Of a stretch of DNA of 64,000 bases, positions 37,026 to 46,748 are shown piece after piece (position 1 is the stretch's first letter; each line of letters opens with the position of its first letter). A program made the translations under genes and the position numbers. The DNA comes from Actinomycetes bacterium (GTDB taxonomy: Bacteria; Actinomycetota; Acidimicrobiia; Acidimicrobiales; Bog-793): assembly GCA_021796535.1 (NCBI GenBank), contig JAKABW010000002.1:134577-198576 (forward strand), in the 5' to 3' direction. The notes under the pieces were generated by a model, which was not told the origin of the DNA, searched no databases, and saw nothing but the letters and a program-made list of their open reading frames with translations.

Positions 37026-39098
37026 ATGGCCGGAAATAAATTAAACTTAAATTTGGTGGCACGGGCTTTTGATTCAAGGCTCAGTCAAGAAGCATTCGTC
37101 GTGTTGATTTTGCTGGCCATAACCGCTGTTTGTTTTAATGTCATAAAAGCACAACAACTAAAAAGATCCGTACCGAAAAATCCCGATGTGTCCGTATCCG
37201 GCGAGGCGCAACCGGAAATTTACCGCATGAATCAGCCGGGAAAACCAAATTCTGCCGAGGCATCTTTCAAAAAGATCCTGAGGGTGGGATTTGGGATTTT
37301 ATGGGTATTGGACGGTTTGTTGCAGATGCAATCCTCCATGCCCATAGAGTTGCCCAATTCGGTAATTGCGCCGAGTGTATCCGGTTCCCCTGAATGGGTA
37401 AAAGAAATTGTGCGTTACGCGTTGGAAGCATGGCAACGCCATCCGATCACCTATGCCACCGGCGTGGCTTGGATTCAGCTCGGGATAGGCCTTTTTGTTT
37501 TGATTGCCCCGAGCGGCTTTATGTTGCGCATGGCGGGCACGGCAAGTGCTTTGTGGGCAATTTTGGTGTGGGTTTTCGGAGAGTCACTGGGAGGCATTTT
37601 TGCTCCCCGTCCGAGTTGGTTGTTCGGAACACCCGGAGCCGCTTTGATATATTTTTTCGCCGGGGTATTCCTTGCCCTTCCGGACGGATACTTGGGTATC
37701 GGGCGCCGCAAAAGACGCGTTGCCGGAAGCGTCGGGCTCTACTTTCTGGCCATGCTTATTTTACAGATTTGGCCGGGCAACGGTTATTGGATTTCCTCTG
37801 CCGGGTCGCACAAAAGAGGTCCCTTGGCAAATGATGTGGCGCGGATGTCGCAAATGAGCCAACCTGAATGGCTGAAGCGGACGCTGCTCTCTTTCGCCTC
37901 TTTCGTCAATCACGAATCTTTGTTGACGAATCTGCTTATTTCGCTCGCCTTGGGGCTTACCGCCTTCGCTTTTTTCCTGCCGTACAAACGACTGAGGCTC
38001 TATGTTTTGATCGGCCAATCAGCTTTGGCCGTTTTTGTATGGGTTTTTTTTCAGGACTTGGGATTTATCGGAGGAGTGGGTACCGATACCAATTCGATGC
38101 TGCCCACGCTCATCATCGTTTACGCCGCGCACACTCTGGATTACGGGAATCTGATAAGTTTTGACAAATCAGAATTGTCGGCAAAAGTAAACCGCCTGCG
38201 TGCCGCCGTCAAGACCGGAAAAAGAAAATCCGTTTTGCCGACGGGCATGCTCGGCAGTGCGGCAATTCCGGGAACGGCGGTCGACATTTTCGCATCCGGA
38301 CCGGAGGGTAACGGCGTCACGGACACGGCAAAGGAAAACTCCGGTCGTGTTCCAAAAACCGGCCCCGTCGCGGTCCGCAAAGCATTCAATCCGCGAAATA
38401 TTTGGCGTCGTACGGCGGAAAAGCCGCTCGGTACCGTAATGAGACTCCTGATGTCTTTCGAGGCTGTGGCGGTCATAGGTATGGGAGCTCTCCCGGCGGC
38501 CATCGATACGGGCAATCAAAGCGTATCGCCGTTGGTGGCGGAAGCTTATGTCGGGGTGCCTTACGTTTCAAACGGCCATGCCGACAATTTTACTTTGACA
38601 GATCAAAACGGGCGCAGCATAAGCCTTGATAACTACAGACATAAAAAGATCGTTTTTTTGGTTTTTTTGGATCCGGTGTGTACCTCGGCCTGCCCGTTGA
38701 TAGCCCAAGAGATCAAAAAGACGGATATTTTGCTGGGAAAAAAAAGTCGCTTTGTGGAATTCGTTGCCGTAGACGCCAACCCGCTGTATTATTCGACATC
38801 TTACCTGAACGCATTTGATCGGGCGGAAAAATTGAATACTTTAGTCAATTGGCAGTATTTGACGGGCGGTAAAAAAGCCCTAAACAATGTTTGGAACAAT
38901 TACGGCATAAGCGTTTCTTATGCAGTGGCCGGAGCGATGGTCGTTCATTCCGAAGTGGCTTATTTGATAGACCAAAACGATAGGATAAAGGAAATACTGA
39001 ACGACAGTCCCGTTTACGGGAACAACACGGTAAAAGGATCGTTTGTGTCGATGTTTTATGACGCCATCAGTAAATATTTACCCAAGAAAAGCAACTAG
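37026..39098 (+). CDS. Membrane protein fused to a SCO1/SenC-type thioredoxin domain
   Basis: 690 residues. The first 370 hold about eight hydrophobic segments in a layout resembling DoxX (GILWVLDGLLQMQ, LGIGLFVLIAPSGFMLRMAG). A hydrophilic linker of about 90 residues and another helix (near 475) follow. Residues 515-690 form a SCO1-like domain with the copper-binding CTSAC motif (Cys552, Cys556) and the distant His641 in VVHSEV. SCO1 proteins deliver copper to cytochrome oxidase. The fusion suggests a membrane-anchored maturation factor for a respiratory oxidase. The next gene follows after three bases. Confidence 0.8.
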   Translation: MAGNKLNLNLVARAFDSRLSQEAFVVLILLAITAVCFNVIKAQQLKRSVPKNPDVSVSGEAQPEIYRMNQPGKPNSAEASFKKILRVGFGILWVLDGLLQMQSSMPIELPNSVIAPSVSGSPEWVKEIVRYALEAWQRHPITYATGVAWIQLGIGLFVLIAPSGFMLRMAGTASALWAILVWVFGESLGGIFAPRPSWLFGTPGAALIYFFAGVFLALPDGYLGIGRRKRRVAGSVGLYFLAMLILQIWPGNGYWISSAGSHKRGPLANDVARMSQMSQPEWLKRTLLSFASFVNHESLLTNLLISLALGLTAFAFFLPYKRLRLYVLIGQSALAVFVWVFFQDLGFIGGVGTDTNSMLPTLIIVYAAHTLDYGNLISFDKSELSAKVNRLRAAVKTGKRKSVLPTGMLGSAAIPGTAVDIFASGPEGNGVTDTAKENSGRVPKTGPVAVRKAFNPRNIWRRTAEKPLGTVMRLLMSFEAVAVIGMGALPAAIDTGNQSVSPLVAEAYVGVPYVSNGHADNFTLTDQNGRSISLDNYRHKKIVFLVFLDPVCTSACPLIAQEIKKTDILLGKKSRFVEFVAVDANPLYYSTSYLNAFDRAEKLNTLVNWQYLTGGKKALNNVWNNYGISVSYAVAGAMVVHSEVAYLIDQNDRIKEILNDSPVYGNNTVKGSFVSMFYDAISKYLPKKSN

Positions 39099-39101
39099 TC
39101 T

Positions 39102-40418
39102 ATGAAGATGTTCCGCGGGATTAAACCACTCGTCTTTTTTGTATCGGTAGCCATACTGCTGTCTTTTGTCGTATCAATACAATACGTGTATGGGTTAAAT
39201 GTTTCCCCTTCATCCCGCAGAGATGTATCCGTACCCCTTTGGCCTACGGCGGCTTTGCCGACAAGCATCGTAAGCGGGAACAATGCGGCCGTTCTTTTTC
39301 CTATGGGCAGTCAAAACAATATATTGAATAGATTTTGGCAATTGTTTACATATGATACAGCCACAAAAAAATGGCAAAATATTATCTCCGGCATCGGGGT
39401 GGCGACCAACGGAGGTCTGTCAATTGTGCCCGGTCAAAACGGTCAATTTGTGCTTACCGTTTTTCCTTCCGTTCTGCTGCGGTTTTCTCCCGTTGACATC
39501 CTGAAGCTAAGTGACAGAACGCGGGCTGCATACACTTACACACCGCTGCCTCCCATGACCGTGAACGTATTGCATACCTTGTCAAATGCAGCCGAAGTAA
39601 CGGGCAACACTTATATGTCGATAGCCGGAACTTCCCGGGGAAGTCATCCCGAAATTGCGACCGGTTCTTTGAACGGTTGGCGCAATGTTTTTCTTATGTC
39701 TTCAACCGGGTCAAATTGCCGTGTCGACAACGTATCCTCTCTTTTGTATGCAAATTCCGTTTTGCTTTTTGGAACTGACTGCATGGCTGTCGGCGATCTG
39801 TCTCATGTTTTTTACCGTATCGGCAAGTGGGCCGCTCCCGAAAAATTGTCATTGAAAGAAGTTTCCCTTTCTTTCAAAAATATTTTGCCGCACCGGTATT
39901 TGGCGTATAAAAATATGACCAGCGACACAATTTTACTGCGGGGTTTATCCGCATCCTTCTCCGGTAAAAGCACGGCGGTTGCCGGCGGGCTGGTTGCGTT
40001 GCTGAACAAAACCGGATCCATGCCTCACCCCGTGGGGTTATATGCTTTCACCGCGGTGCCGGCGAAAAACAGTCATGGCGGCGGTATCGATCTGCTGACC
40101 GGACGGAAGAGTTTCTTACCCTTGTCTCTCGGATCACAAGTTATTTCCGCGGGGAGGTATACCTCTTCCGGGTACTTTGTTCTGGTAAAGGGCACCGGAA
40201 AAAAAACGTCGTTGTTTTTATACAAATCTCTCCGATTCGGGTGGGTGCAAGTCAGTAACCCGCCGGACGGTACACAAACAGTGGTACAGCCAAACAATTC
40301 GCCTTTACAGGCCTTTGTCGCGGCGGGCAACCTTTTGCGCGTTTACAGCCATGTCTCACGCAAATGGATTTTGAGCCAAAGCGCAAAAATCGGAATCCAA
40401 TATGGCAGTTCGAGTTAA
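39102..40418 (+). CDS. Exported protein of unknown function
   Basis: 438 residues with an N-terminal signal-anchor (about residues 8-30, PLVFFVSVAILLSFVVSIQYVYG). The rest alternates short strand-like segments with W and G, resembling a beta-propeller or other all-beta exported protein, but no repeat motif is clear. It is probably co-transcribed with the SCO1-like gene, three bases upstream. It ends tail to tail with polA, their stop codons overlapping in a GTTAAC site. Family not recognised. Confidence 0.7.
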   Translation: MKMFRGIKPLVFFVSVAILLSFVVSIQYVYGLNVSPSSRRDVSVPLWPTAALPTSIVSGNNAAVLFPMGSQNNILNRFWQLFTYDTATKKWQNIISGIGVATNGGLSIVPGQNGQFVLTVFPSVLLRFSPVDILKLSDRTRAAYTYTPLPPMTVNVLHTLSNAAEVTGNTYMSIAGTSRGSHPEIATGSLNGWRNVFLMSSTGSNCRVDNVSSLLYANSVLLFGTDCMAVGDLSHVFYRIGKWAAPEKLSLKEVSLSFKNILPHRYLAYKNMTSDTILLRGLSASFSGKSTAVAGGLVALLNKTGSMPHPVGLYAFTAVPAKNSHGGGIDLLTGRKSFLPLSLGSQVISAGRYTSSGYFVLVKGTGKKTSLFLYKSLRFGWVQVSNPPDGTQTVVQPNNSPLQAFVAAGNLLRVYSHVSRKWILSQSAKIGIQYGSSS

Positions 40419-43312
40419 CCATCTTTTGCCTCAGCCCAACTGGCCCCCGAGCCGACATTGACTTCGAGTGGAACGTCAAGGAGTATTGCCTGCTGCATTT
40501 CTCTCCGACAAAGTTCTGTGACATGCTCTTTTTCCGATAGGAGAACTTCCAGGATAATCTCATCGTGTACTTGCAAGACAATTCTGGATTTTAGCCCCTG
40601 CTCCGTGAGAGCTCTGTCGATGTTGATGAGTGCTATTTTAAAAATATCGGCGGCGAGACCCTGAATGCCTGCGTTCATTGCTTGCCTCTCCCCCGCTTGG
40701 CGCAAAGTGCGGTTGGATGAGTTTAGGTCACCTATATAACGGCGTCTGTTTAAAAGGGTTGTGGTGTAACCGTTCATCCTGGTATTTTTAATCGTGTCTG
40801 ACATATAGCTCTTGACGCCGGGGAAAGCTGCAAAGTAGCTTTCCAGTATGTTTTGCGCCTCACTTACTTCTATGCCGAGACGTTGAGCGAGTCCGTATGC
40901 CTCCATACCGTAGACAAGGCCGTAACTGACCATTTTTGCCTTTTGGCGCATTTCATGAGTCACCTGATCTAAAGGAATTCCGTAAACACTGGCGGCCGTT
41001 GCAGTGTGTATATCCAGATTATTGGCAAAAGCCCTTATCAGACCGGGGTCTTTGGAGAGGTGGGCGATGATTCTCAATTCGATTTGGTTATAGTCGGCCG
41101 CCAGCAAAATATAACCTTCTTCGGGTACAAAAGCCTCGCGGAATCTTTTGCCGTCTTTTGTCCGCAAGGGGATATTATGCAAATTCGGCTTGTCGGAAGA
41201 CAGCCTCCCCGTGCGCGCAACGGTTTGATGAAAAGTTGCATGTATGCGTCCGTCTTTTTGGATTTCTTTGATGAGACCCACCGCATATGTCGATCTGAGT
41301 TTTTCCAGTTCCCTGTGTCTCACAATATATTGTATAATTTCATGCTGAGGTTTTAATTTTTCTAAGCTGGCCGCATCGGTGGAAAAAGAAGTTTTGCCTT
41401 TTGTTTTTTTAACCGGTGTCAAGCCGACTTTCTCATACAGTATTTGGCCCAGCTGCTTGGGTGAATTTAAATTGAATGTCTCGTTTGTCAGAGTAAATAC
41501 CTTTGTCTCGATCTGATCAAGTTCGTTTTTGAGGTCTGCCAGAATCGTCTCAAGTTTGTCTCGATCAACCTTTATGCCATGAAATTCCATTTTGGCCAGT
41601 ACCGTTTCCAACGGTATTTCTATCTCATGCAAAAGAATCAACCCGTGAACGGTTTTTAAATTTTGCGCCAATTTGCGGGTCAGTAAAATAAGAAGTATTA
41701 ACTGATCAGAAAAAGTACTTTTTTCGTCGGCTTCGTCGGCAATTTGAAATTTCAGCTGGCTTTCGGTTTCGGGGGGTATAAATGTCTCATAAGTGTCGCG
41801 ATCCAAAAATTTGTCCGCCAAACCGTATAAATCCATTTGGCCTATGTCCGGATCGACCAGGTATCCGGCAAGCGAGACGTCAAATAAAATATTTTTTACG
41901 CAAAGGCCGTATTCCAGCAGGTAACGCAATAAATTTTTTAAAGCATAAGAAATACATAAGTTGTCCGCGGTGATAAATGACCCGAATCTCTCCGATATCC
42001 CGGCGTCATTCAAATTTTCCGGATCAAAAGTTATGGCGGAAGAAATCCCGGGTTCGGCGCTCAGTACTTCATCCAGGTAGTTTGATTCCCATGGATGATT
42101 TTTGTTTATTTGGAGGACGTGTTTTTTAAAAAATTCTTCTTTTGTCCGGAGGAAATTTTCGACAACTTCTTCCGGCACCCTAAGGGTTGCCATTGAAATA
42201 ATCGTTTTGGCGCCCGGCCCCTCTTTTTTATAGAGCAGCGTGTATATTGTTTTTTTATTTTTTTGATTTTCGAAAAAATCAATAATTTCCAGTTTTGTTG
42301 CCAAACGGTTCAAAGATTCGTTTTGGGCGGCACTCAAATCCGGGATGTCACCTTTTGACAAAACCTCATCCGGTGTCGGGAGAAATAGGGTTTCCTTTGT
42401 ATCCCCGTCTTTTTTATCGGCATCTTCAGCGGATCGGCCATCCAGGATTTTAAATATTCTTTCCTTTGTGCTTTTAATCTGGTATTTTCCAAAAAGTGTG
42501 TTGAGCAACTGACGGTTTTCGCGACCCAGAGTCAGATCATTGAAAGAGAAATCAATGGGTACGTCTCTGACTGCCAAAGTCATCCGAAGGTTCAGATATA
42601 CCCTGTCTTTGGCGCCGAGCAGCGACTCTCTTTGTTTCGGCGGATACTCTTCAACGTGTTCGTATATGCCGTCGAGGTCATGATGCATATTGATCAATTT
42701 TGCCGCCGTTTTCGGACCGATGCCCGGTGCCCCCGGCAAGTTGTCGGAAGGATCACCACGTAATGCGGCCAAGGTGGGATAACATTCCGAGGTTACTTCA
42801 GTGCGGTTTACGATGCCGGCTTCGTCGTAGATAACATATTCTTTGACACCGTGCATGAGGTATAAGACTCTTATGTACGGGTCTTTTACCAGTTGGAAAG
42901 AATCCCGGTCTCCCGTGACGATCAATACCTCATTTTCTTCTTCCGCCGCTCTTGTCGAAATGGTCGCGATCAAATCATCCGCTTCGTAGGCGGGGTGTTC
43001 CACAATTAAAACATTAAATGCCGCGGCGATCTCTTTGATGGCCTCCACTTGGAAGATGAGAGATTCCGGAGTTTCGGGCCTTCCTTCTTTGTAGTGGGGG
43101 TCCAACCCGTTTCGAAAAGTCGGTTCAGGTCGATCGAAAGCCACGGCAACACCCGCAGGATTTGTGTCTTCCAGCAATTTGGCGAACATGGAGTAAAATC
43201 CGTGTATGGCATGCGTCTCGTTACCCAGGCTGTCCGAGAGGCCGGAGTTACTCAAAGCAAAATATGCCCTGTATGCCAGGGAATGTCCATCCAATATTAA
43301 ATATTTGTTCAC
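40415..43312 (-). CDS. polA: DNA polymerase I
   Basis: 965 residues. The 5' nuclease domain starts with YLILDGHSLAYRAYFAL and has LRGDPSDNLPGAPGIGPKTAAKLI. The polymerase domain has RFREAFVPEEGYILLAADYNQIELRIIAHLS (motif A), RQKAKMVSYGLVYGMEAYGLAQRLG (motif B) and LQVHDEIILEV (motif C), all complete. The middle region (about 320-560) lacks the acidic residues of a 3'-5' exonuclease, so proofreading is probably absent, as in other actinobacteria. Start is the ATG giving MNKYLILDG. Confidence 0.97.
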   Translation of the reverse strand: MNKYLILDGHSLAYRAYFALSNSGLSDSLGNETHAIHGFYSMFAKLLEDTNPAGVAVAFDRPEPTFRNGLDPHYKEGRPETPESLIFQVEAIKEIAAAFNVLIVEHPAYEADDLIATISTRAAEEENEVLIVTGDRDSFQLVKDPYIRVLYLMHGVKEYVIYDEAGIVNRTEVTSECYPTLAALRGDPSDNLPGAPGIGPKTAAKLINMHHDLDGIYEHVEEYPPKQRESLLGAKDRVYLNLRMTLAVRDVPIDFSFNDLTLGRENRQLLNTLFGKYQIKSTKERIFKILDGRSAEDADKKDGDTKETLFLPTPDEVLSKGDIPDLSAAQNESLNRLATKLEIIDFFENQKNKKTIYTLLYKKEGPGAKTIISMATLRVPEEVVENFLRTKEEFFKKHVLQINKNHPWESNYLDEVLSAEPGISSAITFDPENLNDAGISERFGSFITADNLCISYALKNLLRYLLEYGLCVKNILFDVSLAGYLVDPDIGQMDLYGLADKFLDRDTYETFIPPETESQLKFQIADEADEKSTFSDQLILLILLTRKLAQNLKTVHGLILLHEIEIPLETVLAKMEFHGIKVDRDKLETILADLKNELDQIETKVFTLTNETFNLNSPKQLGQILYEKVGLTPVKKTKGKTSFSTDAASLEKLKPQHEIIQYIVRHRELEKLRSTYAVGLIKEIQKDGRIHATFHQTVARTGRLSSDKPNLHNIPLRTKDGKRFREAFVPEEGYILLAADYNQIELRIIAHLSKDPGLIRAFANNLDIHTATAASVYGIPLDQVTHEMRQKAKMVSYGLVYGMEAYGLAQRLGIEVSEAQNILESYFAAFPGVKSYMSDTIKNTRMNGYTTTLLNRRRYIGDLNSSNRTLRQAGERQAMNAGIQGLAADIFKIALINIDRALTEQGLKSRIVLQVHDEIILEVLLSEKEHVTELCRREMQQAILLDVPLEVNVGSGASWAEAKDG

Positions 43313-43400
43313 TTTTGCAGCCTACATGGCTACCGCAGTCTTTGTCTACAAAATTAAAAAGAGCTTTCTTGCCGGTAAAAAATGTCTGTAAAATATCTTT

Positions 43401-44075
43401 ATGGCAGATGGCTACCACCCTCCGTTGGAAGAATACCTGGAGGCTATCTATTCTCTTAGCGAAGAGGGCGTCTCCACCATCCAAGCGCGCATTGCCGAAA
43501 GATTGGGACATACTCCGCAAACCGTTTCGGAAACGGTTCATAAGCTTATTGAAGAAGGTTATCTGACAATCAACAAACAGAAAATGATAGATTTTACGCC
43601 GATCGGCCGCAAACTAAGCGAATCTATCGTTAGGCGGCACCGGCTGGCGGAACGTTTCATAGTTGAGATAGTCGGCCTCTCCTGGAGCCAAGCTCACCTA
43701 GAAGCGGGACGCTGGGAGCACGTTATTTCCCCGGAAGTTGAGAAACGTTTTGTGGAGTTGCTCGGCAGCCCTACGACTTGTCCTCATGGGAATCCGATAC
43801 CGGGAACCAATTATCAAACCACCGAGCAGCATGCTCTTTCCGGAGTGGCGGAAAATATCGAGGTGGTCGTCAAAAGGATTACGGAGCAGGTTGAGGTAAG
43901 TCACGAAATGTTGATTTATCTTGAAGCAAACGGAATAATGCCCGGCAGTCGGGTTAAAATCAGTGCCAAAACTCAAGACAACACATTGATGCTTGCAGTT
44001 TTGGAGCCCCACAGAAAAGACCCCGTGCTTGTCGAAAACCGTCTGGCGGATCAAATATTTTGTGTTGTGATATAA
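43401..44075 (+). CDS. DtxR-family metal-dependent repressor
   Basis: 224 residues. The N-terminal winged helix (YLEAIYSLSEEGVSTIQARIAERLGHTPQTVSETVHKLIEEGYL) is typical of DtxR/IdeR/MntR. The metal-binding dimer domain includes RRHRLAERFIVEIVGLSWSQAHLEAGRWEHVIS. The C-terminal 75 residues look like an SH3-like FeoA domain (LEANGIMPGSRVKI), so this is the longer IdeR-like class. With iron (or manganese) it would repress metal-uptake genes. It is divergent from polA. Confidence 0.92.
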   Translation: MADGYHPPLEEYLEAIYSLSEEGVSTIQARIAERLGHTPQTVSETVHKLIEEGYLTINKQKMIDFTPIGRKLSESIVRRHRLAERFIVEIVGLSWSQAHLEAGRWEHVISPEVEKRFVELLGSPTTCPHGNPIPGTNYQTTEQHALSGVAENIEVVVKRITEQVEVSHEMLIYLEANGIMPGSRVKISAKTQDNTLMLAVLEPHRKDPVLVENRLADQIFCVVI

Positions 44076-44133
44076 AACGAATATGGCAAAAAACGTCCAC
44101 TACCGGATAAATATGCTAAAACATGTGAATCGA

Positions 44134-44736
44134 TCAGACGGCGTTTGGTCTTAAACCCGATTCCACTACTTCTTTTGAAACCTCTCTCATGCTCAGGCGC
44201 TTGTCCATGGCGGTTTTTTGTATAAAGGAAAAAGCATCCTGTTCGCTCATTTGCAGATCGTCCATTAGGCGGCCTTTGGCTCTGTCAACCCACCGTCTCG
44301 TTTCCAATTGTTCGGCCAAGCCTCTTTTGTCTGCCGCCAAAGTGGCGTTTTCTTCCTCAAGTGCCTGTATCTCACGAAATCTTGCCAGGGCGACTTCAAT
44401 AGCCGGCAAAAGCTCTTCTTTTTGAAACGGCTTGACTAAATAGGCCAACGCCCCGGCGTCTCTGGCGCGGTCTATCAGGGATCTTTGACTGAAAGCAGTG
44501 AGAATCAAAATGGCCGCCTTTTCGTTGGCTTGAATTTGTTTGGCCGCACTGAGGCCGTCTAGGCCTGGCATTTTGATGTCCATAATGATTAAATCGGGCT
44601 TCAACTCGGACGCCAACCGTATGGCTTCGTCACCCCTGCCTGCTTCACCGACAACGTCATAACCTTCTTCAGTAAGCATTTCCCGCAAATCAAGTCTAAC
44701 TATGGCTTCATCTTCTGCAATAAGTACCCTTGTCAT
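44134..44736 (-). CDS. Response regulator with ANTAR RNA-binding output domain
   Basis: 200 residues. The receiver domain (RVLIAEDEAIVRLDLREMLTEEGYDVV) has the phosphoacceptor aspartate in LIIMDIKMPG and the conserved lysine in AYLVKPF. The last 60 residues form the ANTAR domain, with WVDRAKGRLMDDLQMSEQDAFSFIQKTAMDKRLSMREV. Such regulators stop terminator formation in target mRNAs when phosphorylated. The start ATG overlaps the stop of the small frame upstream (ATGA), so it may be translationally coupled. Confidence 0.95.
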   Translation of the reverse strand: MTRVLIAEDEAIVRLDLREMLTEEGYDVVGEAGRGDEAIRLASELKPDLIIMDIKMPGLDGLSAAKQIQANEKAAILILTAFSQRSLIDRARDAGALAYLVKPFQKEELLPAIEVALARFREIQALEEENATLAADKRGLAEQLETRRWVDRAKGRLMDDLQMSEQDAFSFIQKTAMDKRLSMREVSKEVVESGLRPNAV

Positions 44737-45053
44737 CCTGTATCCTTCTCTCTCAGTTTAGCGAGGAGCTTTTCTCTTTCTTTTTCCAGTCGTAAAACAG
44801 CACTGACAGCTTTCTGCAAATTACCTAATGCCAAATTAGCATGTCTGCGCGTTATGTCGGCCTGCTCTTTGTCAAACAAAGAACCGGATACCACCGCTCT
44901 GACTCTTTCATCCTCTGCTATTTCGCAGAGTGTATCAGCCTGTTCCTGAAGTGAATCTACATTAGATTTTTCTTTAATCAGGCGATCGTTTAAAATAAAA
45001 AGACTGTTTTCAATGCGTGAAGTCGAATGAAAAAAGTCCTTTATTATAAACCC
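44733..45053 (-). CDS. Small helical ORF coupled to the ANTAR regulator, no normal start codon
   Basis: An open frame of up to 107 codons runs from the stop codon at 45054-45056 to a TGA that overlaps the ANTAR gene start. The translation is charged and helical, ending RLEKEREKLLAKLREKDTG. It contains no ATG, GTG or TTG near its upstream end. An ATT at 45014 would be a possible rare start. It could be a decayed sensor or a small coupled protein. No closed-ORF search using normal starts would list it. Confidence 0.4.
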   Translation of the reverse strand, partial: GFIIKDFFHSTSRIENSLFILNDRLIKEKSNVDSLQEQADTLCEIAEDERVRAVVSGSLFDKEQADITRRHANLALGNLQKAVSAVLRLEKEREKLLAKLREKDTG

Positions 45054-45091
45054 CTAACTGTGTGTATCGCAGTTTTACATTTTAGCAAAAC

Positions 45092-46291
45092 TTATATGGG
45101 AAAGAAATGAAGCGGAGGGTAAATACTTCCAAACGACTTTTTTCGCCCGGGTATCCCGCTTGTATTATTTGAATCGAAAATTCCCTCGTTGAGGAGCTTG
45201 ACACCCAGCCCTACGGTATCGGGAACTTTGATAAAACCGTTGTTTAAGAGGTGAGGGGCCGTTACGTCCTCGGTATAGTAGTTGTCGGAAGGCCCCAAAT
45301 CTCCCCCCAGGGTAATCATTTCCAAAGATTCCATCGCCAACGAAACCGCTCGGCCTATTCCGGCTTCGTACATGCCGCCCAACGAGGTTTGAAGACCGTG
45401 TTTGGTTGCCAGATTCAAGGCGTCAAGACTCGGCAAAACACCGCCAAGCCTGGAAGGTTTGATTACAACCCCGTCGCAAAGCCCCAATTCTCCCGCCACC
45501 CCGATCCGGAATAGATCCCCCGCTGATTCATCCAAGAGCAGACAGCATTCCAGGTTGTTTCTTAATTTTACCAATTGCGGGATTTGGCCGTGTCTTAACG
45601 GCTCTTCAACGGCCGCTATCCGCTCGTCAAAATTGCCAATTCGTATAAGAAGATCCGTACCCTTTTTGTCGCAGGAATATGACTCGTTTGCGTCCAGGAA
45701 TAACCTCAAATCTGTCTCATGTGGGTAAGCCGCAAAAATAGCTTTTAAAAGATTTATGTCATGATCGGGTGCTATCTTACATTTGATTCGTCTGTACCCT
45801 TTTTCCAGTGCGGTACCCACGAGAGAAACCGTCGTTTTGAGATCGGGTGATATTCCGACCGACATACTTGCCGGAACCCTGTTTTTTACAGGCCGACCGT
45901 TTGCAAGAAAAGAAAGCAGGGATATATTTTGAGATTTGGTTAAAAGATCCAGAAAAGCCATTTCTACGGCGGCTTTGGCATACGGATATCCTTTGATTTT
46001 ATCAAAAAATGCCAGTATGTCTGACAGCGTAAGCGGAGGGGAAAGCCTCATGATATGAGGCAGAATAAAATCTCTCAAAATAAATTCGGAAACAGCCAAA
46101 TATTCGGAAGAATAATAAGGGTCAGCCAGGGCAGAGCATTCCCCGATGCCTTCCCCCAGCGAAGTGTCTGCGCGCAGAATCAGAATAGGCCGTTCGGATA
46201 TAATCCCGTGAGCGGTATTCATGGGATCTTTTAGTCGCAAATCGACGCGTGTCATCGATATTTTGCCAATCTCAAAAGGTAAATTAGCCAA
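45092..46291 (-). CDS. menC: Enolase-superfamily enzyme, o-succinylbenzoate synthase type
   Basis: 399 residues. Enolase-superfamily motifs are visible: RRIKCKIAP (the K-x-K catalytic lysine pair), LFLDANESY with a metal-ligand aspartate, VEEPLRHG, LLLDESAGD and GVVIKPSRLGG, then TSLGGMYEAGIGRAVS. This pattern fits MenC/N-acylamino-acid racemases better than mandelate racemase. MenC makes o-succinylbenzoate in menaquinone synthesis. No other men gene is in the window, so the specific reaction is inferred from motifs only. Confidence 0.8.
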   Translation of the reverse strand: MANLPFEIGKISMTRVDLRLKDPMNTAHGIISERPILILRADTSLGEGIGECSALADPYYSSEYLAVSEFILRDFILPHIMRLSPPLTLSDILAFFDKIKGYPYAKAAVEMAFLDLLTKSQNISLLSFLANGRPVKNRVPASMSVGISPDLKTTVSLVGTALEKGYRRIKCKIAPDHDINLLKAIFAAYPHETDLRLFLDANESYSCDKKGTDLLIRIGNFDERIAAVEEPLRHGQIPQLVKLRNNLECCLLLDESAGDLFRIGVAGELGLCDGVVIKPSRLGGVLPSLDALNLATKHGLQTSLGGMYEAGIGRAVSLAMESLEMITLGGDLGPSDNYYTEDVTAPHLLNNGFIKVPDTVGLGVKLLNEGIFDSNNTSGIPGRKKSFGSIYPPLHFFPI

Positions 46292-46356
46292 TTCTCTATA
46301 ATTATTATTAATAATTACCTCTTTGCTTCAGAGAAAACATGTAACCTCTAAACATT

Positions 46357-46439
<83 letters not shown>

Positions 46440-46748
46440 CATATAAAAAGTATATTCTGTCTTTCTTCGTGATTTTCCATGCTTTCCCGTGCACTCTCAA
46501 CAAAAGATATCGGTTATAAAAGATTCAGGATATTTCTAATGCCACTGACGAAAAATCTTTAACAGTCTTTTTATTCCAGCTTTTCAAGACTCATATTTTA
46601 TAAAGTAAAGTTCTAAACTTCATAATTTTGTAACTATTTAAATAAGTAAATTTATGCTAATAATTAATAAGTTATTTTATTAAAAATACTATAATAATAA
46701 ATAGAGTGTTTAGCAAACGACATCAATGATTTAGTGGGAGAATCATAA
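46440..46748 (+). other. AT-rich 309-base gap
   Basis: No gene is seen. Base composition is strongly AT-rich, especially 46600-46715. A purine-rich ribosome site GTGGGAGAAT stands just before the next gene. It probably contains that gene's promoter. Confidence 0.5.

Noticed and set aside
44076..44133. Possible terminator between the DtxR-type gene and the ANTAR regulator
   Set aside because: No stem longer than four base pairs could be found.
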